Assembly: GCA_937927905.1 (NCBI GenBank)
Contig: CALFWP010000143.1
Span: 1-35,191, forward strand
Direction of reading: 5' to 3'
From: an uncultured Neomegalonema sp.
GTDB taxonomy: Bacteria > Pseudomonadota > Alphaproteobacteria > Rhodobacterales > Rhodobacteraceae
Length of the DNA stretch: 35,191 bases
Each line of letters opens with the position of its first letter. Positions within the stretch are counted from its first letter, which is position 1. The translations under genes and the position numbers were made by a program. This document shows positions 31,648 to 35,191 of the stretch, one piece after another. The notes below the pieces were generated by a model, which ran no database searches, was not told the origin of the DNA, and worked only from the letters and a program-made list of their open reading frames with translations.

Positions 31648-33765
31648 TTAAGTATATTTCGCCTGAATTTCTTCGGCGACGGCTTGAGGCACTTGCTCGT
31701 AGTGATCGAACTGCATCGTAAACTGCGCCCGTCCCTGGGACATAGAACGCAGCGTATTAACGTAGCCGAACATATTTGCAAGTGGAACAAAGGCTTTAAT
31801 CGAGGTCGCAACTCCACGGGCTTCCGTCCCCTGAATCTGCCCGCGACGGGAATTCAGGTCGCCGATAATGTCACCCATGTAATCTTCAGGTGTCACAACC
31901 TCGACATTCATCATCGGCTCAAGCAACTTTGGGTTGCCTTTACGGATGGCTTCACGCGTACCGGAACGTGCTGCAATTTCAAACGCAAGTACCGATGAAT
32001 CAACATCGTGATAAGCACCGTCGAGCAGAACCGCTTTAAAGTCGATCACAGGGAAACCGGCTAGCGGACCGGAATCCATAACCGACTGAATGCCTTTTTC
32101 AACACCAGGAATATATTCCTTCGGCACGTTACCGCCAACGATCTTGCTTTCGAAACTATATCCCTCACCGGGTTCAACCGGTTCAAGCTGCAACTTCACT
32201 CGCGCAAACTGACCGGTACCACCGGATTGCTTTTTATGGGTGTAGTCGATTTCAGTCGGCGCTGTAATCGTTTCACGGTAAGCCACCTGAGGAGCGCCGA
32301 TATTCGCCTCAACCTTGAATTCGCGCTTCAGACGATCCACGAGGATATCAAGGTGAAGTTCACCCATACCCTTCATGATCGTTTGACCGGATTCCAGATC
32401 GGTTTCAACGCGGAAAGAAGGATCCTCGGCAGCAAGACGCGCCAAACCTTGAGACATTTTCTCCTGGTCCGCTTTGGTTTTAGGCTCAACAGCGATCTCG
32501 ATCACCGGATCAGGGAAGTTCATTGTTTCCAGAATGACAGGCTTTTGCTTATCGCAAAGCGTATCACCCGTTGTCGTATCCTTCAGACCGGCAAGCGCAA
32601 TGATATCACCGGCAAACGCTTCTGTGATCTCGTCTTGCTTATTCGAGTGCATCATGACCATACGGCCGACACGCTCAGGCTTGCCCTTTGTGGAATTGAG
32701 CAGCGAGTCGCCTTTGTTCAGCATACCGGAATAAATCCGCGTAAATGTGAGCGTACCCATGTAAGGGTCGTTCATGATCTTAAAGGCCAGCCCGGAAAAC
32801 GGCTCGGCATCGTCTGCACTTCGCTCAATGTTCCGTGTTTCCGTCTCATCACCCGGCGCAAATCCGGTATAAGCCGGTACATCAAGAGGACCGGGAAGAA
32901 AGTCAATCACCGAGTTCAGCATAGGCTGAACGCCTTTGTTCTTGAATGCCGAACCGCAAATTACGGGAACAAAGGAAAGCGATAAAGTACCCTTACGCAG
33001 CAAAGAACGCAGTGTATCAACATCGGGTTCCTCACCTTCGAGAAACTTCTCCATGGCGTCATCATCCATTTCGACGGCATTTTCAACCATCGTGGCGCGC
33101 CACTCATCTGCAGTGTCCTTAAGGTCGGGACGAATATCGCGAAGCTCCCAGGATGCACCTAGGTCCTCTCCTGCCCAGACCCATTCTTTCATCAGTATCA
33201 GGTCAACAATGCCTTCAAGCTCGTTTTCAGCTCCGATCGGAATCTGAACCGGCACGGGCGTCGCGCCGGTTCTTTCCTTGATCATGTTCACACAATTGAA
33301 AAAGTCCGCACCGATTTTGTCCATCTTATTGACAAAAACGATACGCGGTACTTTGTAGCGGTCCGCCTGACGCCATACTGTTTCTGTCTGCGGCTCAACA
33401 CCGGCGTTAGCATCCAGAACACAAACCGCACCATCAAGAACAGCCAATGAGCGCTCGACTTCAATTGTGAAGTCAACGTGGCCGGGCGTATCAATGATGT
33501 TGAAACGGAACTTGTCTGACTGTGCCGTCTGACCGTCCTCGGTGCGCTCCCAGAACGTCGTTGTTGCAGCAGAGGTAATCGTTATTCCCCGCTCCTGCTC
33601 CTGCTCCATCCAATCCATCGTCGCTGCACCATCATGCACTTCGCCGATCTTGTGGGATTTTCCGGTGTAGTAAAGCACACGCTCGGTTGTCGTAGTTTTA
33701 CCCGCATCAATGTGCGCCATGATGCCGAAGTTACGATACCGGTCGAGGGGATATTCGCGGGCCAT
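31648..33765 (-). CDS. fusA: Elongation factor G
   Basis: A 705-residue translocation GTPase. G1 AHIDAGKTTT at 17-26, G3 DTPGH at 92-96, G4 NKMD at 146-149; domain II to V follow with GMGELHLDILVDRLKREFKVEANIGAPQVAYRETI and the C-terminal MFGYVNTLRSMSQGRAQFTMQFDHYEQVP. Full length; the usual fusidic-acid-resistance region looks ordinary. 48 bases from rpsG. Confidence 0.98.
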   Translation of the reverse strand: MAREYPLDRYRNFGIMAHIDAGKTTTTERVLYYTGKSHKIGEVHDGAATMDWMEQEQERGITITSAATTTFWERTEDGQTAQSDKFRFNIIDTPGHVDFTIEVERSLAVLDGAVCVLDANAGVEPQTETVWRQADRYKVPRIVFVNKMDKIGADFFNCVNMIKERTGATPVPVQIPIGAENELEGIVDLILMKEWVWAGEDLGASWELRDIRPDLKDTADEWRATMVENAVEMDDDAMEKFLEGEEPDVDTLRSLLRKGTLSLSFVPVICGSAFKNKGVQPMLNSVIDFLPGPLDVPAYTGFAPGDETETRNIERSADDAEPFSGLAFKIMNDPYMGTLTFTRIYSGMLNKGDSLLNSTKGKPERVGRMVMMHSNKQDEITEAFAGDIIALAGLKDTTTGDTLCDKQKPVILETMNFPDPVIEIAVEPKTKADQEKMSQGLARLAAEDPSFRVETDLESGQTIMKGMGELHLDILVDRLKREFKVEANIGAPQVAYRETITAPTEIDYTHKKQSGGTGQFARVKLQLEPVEPGEGYSFESKIVGGNVPKEYIPGVEKGIQSVMDSGPLAGFPVIDFKAVLLDGAYHDVDSSVLAFEIAARSGTREAIRKGNPKLLEPMMNVEVVTPEDYMGDIIGDLNSRRGQIQGTEARGVATSIKAFVPLANMFGYVNTLRSMSQGRAQFTMQFDHYEQVPQAVAEEIQAKYT

Positions 33766-33813
33766 CTCGGTTTTACCTTGCTCGATGAATTCAGTGCTGC
33801 AACGTTCGCAGCA

Positions 33814-34284
33814 TTACCAACGGTAGTGAGAGAACGCTTTGTTAGCGTCCGCCATTTTGTGTGTATCTTCGCGCTTCTTGACAGCAGCGCCGCGATTGTT
33901 GACCGCATCCATCAACTCACCGGAAAGACGATCAACCATCGTGTTTTCAGAACGCGCACGTGCCGCCTTGATCAACCAGCGGATCGCAAGGGCTTCACGA
34001 CGCTCGGGGCGAACATCAACGGGCACCTGATATGTTGCACCACCCACACGGCGTGAACGGACTTCAACTGCGGGCTTAATATTGTCCAAAGCTTCATGGA
34101 ACAACTCAACCGGATCACGGCGTGATTTTTCTTCTGCTTTGCCCAGGGCACCGTAAACGATCCCTTCAGCAGTGGATTTTTTACCGTCAAACATGAGGTT
34201 GTTCATGAATTTGGTTAGAATTTTATCGCCGTACTTCGCATCAGGAAGCACTTCGCGTTTCTCGGCGCGGTGACGTCTTGACAT
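33814..34284 (-). CDS. rpsG: Small-subunit ribosomal protein uS7
   Basis: A 156-residue primary head-assembly protein and, in E. coli, the repressor of the str operon through the rpsL-rpsG spacer. The motifs LPDAKYGDKILTKFMNNLMFDGKKSTAEGIVYGALG and YQVPVDVRPERREALAIRWLIKAARAR are present. Here the spacer is only 12 bases, too short for an E. coli-type S7 site. Confidence 0.98.
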   Translation of the reverse strand: MSRRHRAEKREVLPDAKYGDKILTKFMNNLMFDGKKSTAEGIVYGALGKAEEKSRRDPVELFHEALDNIKPAVEVRSRRVGGATYQVPVDVRPERREALAIRWLIKAARARSENTMVDRLSGELMDAVNNRGAAVKKREDTHKMADANKAFSHYRW

Positions 34285-34296
34285 CGGATGCTCTCC

Positions 34297-34668
34297 TTAC
34301 TTGGGACGCTTAGCGCCGTATTTCGAACGGCGCTGCTTACGGTCTTTAACGCCCTGAGTATCAAGAACGCCGCGAAGCACGTGATAACGGACACCCGGCA
34401 AGTCTTTCACACGGCCGCCACGGATGAGCACGACAGAGTGCTCCTGAAGGTTGTGACCCTCACCGGGGATATAGCTGATGACTTCATACCCATTCGTCAA
34501 ACGGACCTTAGCCACGCGACGCAAAGCCGAGTTCGGCTTCTTCGGTGTCGTGGTATAAACACGGGTACAAACACCACGCTTTTGCGGGCATTCCTCCAAA
34601 TGGACCGACTTGCTGCGCTTGATCTTCGGCTTGCGCGGCTTGCGTATCAGTTGTTGTATCGTTGGCAT
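34297..34668 (-). CDS. rpsL: Small-subunit ribosomal protein uS12
   Basis: A 123-residue decoding-centre protein. CPQKRGVCTRVYTTTPKKPNSALR contains Lys43, and GGRVKDLPGVRYH contains Lys88; both are the residues whose change gives streptomycin resistance, so this is the sensitive form. Asp89 is the position that is methylthiolated in E. coli. First gene after the str promoter. Confidence 0.98.
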   Translation of the reverse strand: MPTIQQLIRKPRKPKIKRSKSVHLEECPQKRGVCTRVYTTTPKKPNSALRRVAKVRLTNGYEVISYIPGEGHNLQEHSVVLIRGGRVKDLPGVRYHVLRGVLDTQGVKDRKQRRSKYGAKRPK

Positions 34669-34850
34669 TCAGCTCGCCTTATCCCGAACAGGTCATCAAA
34701 TTTCTACCAAACCGCAAAACAGAAAATGCGCCGGACAGCAAAAAGCGCCACCAGCACAAAACAACAGAGGACCAGGGCATAGCCCGATCATGCAATTTAT
34801 ATTCGCGATGCAGTCTTTCACAGGATATTTATTCCTGCAGAAGTGCGCGG

Positions 34851-34879
34851 AACCTAGTCAGATGACTCGCAGACGTCAA
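34851..34879 (-). promoter_or_regulatory. Candidate sigma-70 promoter of the str operon
   Basis: On the minus strand TTGACG (34874-34879) and TAGGTT (34851-34856) are separated by exactly 17 bases. TTGAC plus a degenerate -10 is the usual pattern of strong alphaproteobacterial housekeeping promoters. It sits between the rpoC terminator and rpsL, in the right orientation. Transcription would begin near 34844. Confidence 0.65.
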
Positions 34880-34930
34880 CCCTTGAGTAACGCCATTTGA
34901 CAGTTTTTTCCGCTATACAGTAAATGTCAG

Positions 34931-34957
34931 TAAAAAGGCGTGCCCGAAGGCACGCCT
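34931..34957 (-). terminator. Intrinsic terminator of rpoC, UUCG tetraloop
   Basis: On the minus strand AGGCGTGCC, loop TTCG, GGCACGCCT gives a 9-bp perfect stem capped by the highly stable UUCG loop, then TTTTTA. It lies 27 bases after the rpoC stop. It separates the rpoBC transcription unit from the str operon. Confidence 0.92.
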
Positions 34958-34984
34958 GTCGCTATCACATTGTCAAAAGACGGT

Positions 34985-35191
34985 TTATTCTGCTGCGTCC
35001 GGAGTTTCTTCTCTTGGAGCTTCCAGTTTAACAGCCTCTTCCGCGGCCGCCTTACGCTCTGCAATGATCTTTTTATCACGCTCCGAAGCCACACGCTTCA
35101 TACGCGCCGCCATACCGCCCGTACCAGCCGGAATCAGTCTGCCGACAATGACATTTTCTTTCAGACCGACCAGCTTATCCCGCTTACCCTG
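34985..35191 (-). CDS. rpoC: RNA polymerase beta-prime subunit, C-terminal end (partial)
   Basis: The last 68 codons of rpoC, running off the right edge; the 5' part is outside the window. The translation contains KRDKLVGLKENVIVGRLIPA then GTGG, the end of the conserved beta-prime region where polymerase meets omega, followed by an acidic/basic variable tail ending RKAAAEEA-VKLEAPREETPDAAE before TAA. The frame is open from 35191. Its terminator follows at once, and the str operon is next. Confidence 0.93.
   Translation of the reverse strand, partial: QGKRDKLVGLKENVIVGRLIPAGTGGMAARMKRVASERDKKIIAERKAAAEEAVKLEAPREETPDAAE

Larger units (their letters stand above)
34669..34984 (-). promoter_or_regulatory. 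316-base rpoC-rpsL intergenic region
   Basis: The stretch holds, in transcription order, the rpoC terminator (34931-34957), a str promoter (34851-34879) and about 175 bases of untranslated leader before rpsL. The leader contains CAGGA/TCCTG (near 34822-34838) and GGGC/GCCC stems of modest strength. A 31-codon cysteine-rich frame in the leader lacks a ribosome binding site and is not called. No other gene is seen. Confidence 0.6.

Noticed and set aside
34696..34791. 31-codon cysteine-rich frame in the rpsL leader (minus strand)
   Set aside because: No ribosome binding site before its ATG, and its composition is what out-of-frame T/G-rich sequence would give.
1..35191. tRNA genes, CRISPR arrays, insertion sequences, prophage or attachment sites
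   Set aside because: No cloverleaf-like sequence, regularly spaced repeats, transposase or integrase frames were seen in either strand.

Overview
The window reads as chromosomal DNA of an alphaproteobacterium, most likely of the order Rhodobacterales. Three things point there: the uninterrupted order rpoC-rpsL-rpsG-fusA-tuf-S10-spc-alpha with adk between secY and rpsM and with no rpsD or rpmJ; a Do-type protease and rarA just beyond rplQ; and flanking families typical of that group (DUF6134-like protein, ArsR-methyltransferase fusion, GSSST-type SGNH hydrolase). Assignment to order is inference from gene order and protein families, not from a search.

Layout. Positions 1-3578 hold an aldehyde dehydrogenase of the succinate-semialdehyde type (minus), a 280-base gap that contains a tiny gene-like unit, and a class V aminotransferase/cysteine-desulfurase-like gene overlapping rsmD (plus). 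Positions 3556-4963 carry an mlaC-mlaA pair (minus) for outer-membrane lipid trafficking. From 5115 to 8772 come an ArsR-type regulator fused to a methyltransferase, a cysteine-synthase-family gene (opposite strand), and a translationally coupled pair of an exported DUF6134-like protein and a short-chain dehydrogenase. Positions 8853-14021 hold an SGNH hydrolase coupled to recG, a DMT-family exporter and rarA. A Do-type periplasmic protease overlaps rarA, and a TSUP permease lies upstream of the protease.

From 16218 to the right edge, everything is one long minus-strand translation superoperon. Reading in transcription order: the tail of rpoC, a UUCG-loop terminator, a TTGACG-N17-TAGGTT promoter, rpsL-rpsG-fusA-tuf, a strong hairpin, then rpsJ-rplC-rplD-rplW-rplB-rpsS-rplV-rpsC-rplP-rpmC-rpsQ-rplN-rplX-rplE-rpsN-rpsH-rplF-rplR-rpsE-rpmD-rplO-secY-adk-rpsM-rpsK-rpoA-rplQ and a terminator. 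Most junctions are 1-80 bases or overlap. The 163-base gap before rpoA is the largest. The genes supply ribosomal subunits, elongation factors, RNA polymerase alpha, the Sec channel and adenylate kinase.

The most unusual signal is at about 1535-1715 on the plus strand. A 16-base stretch exactly complementary to the usual 3' end of 16S rRNA lies just before a 26-codon ORF. It can be masked by an upstream CTCCTTTT segment, and the unit closes with two hairpins, the last a textbook intrinsic terminator. I could not match it to a known family. No tRNA, rRNA, CRISPR array, insertion sequence or prophage was seen.
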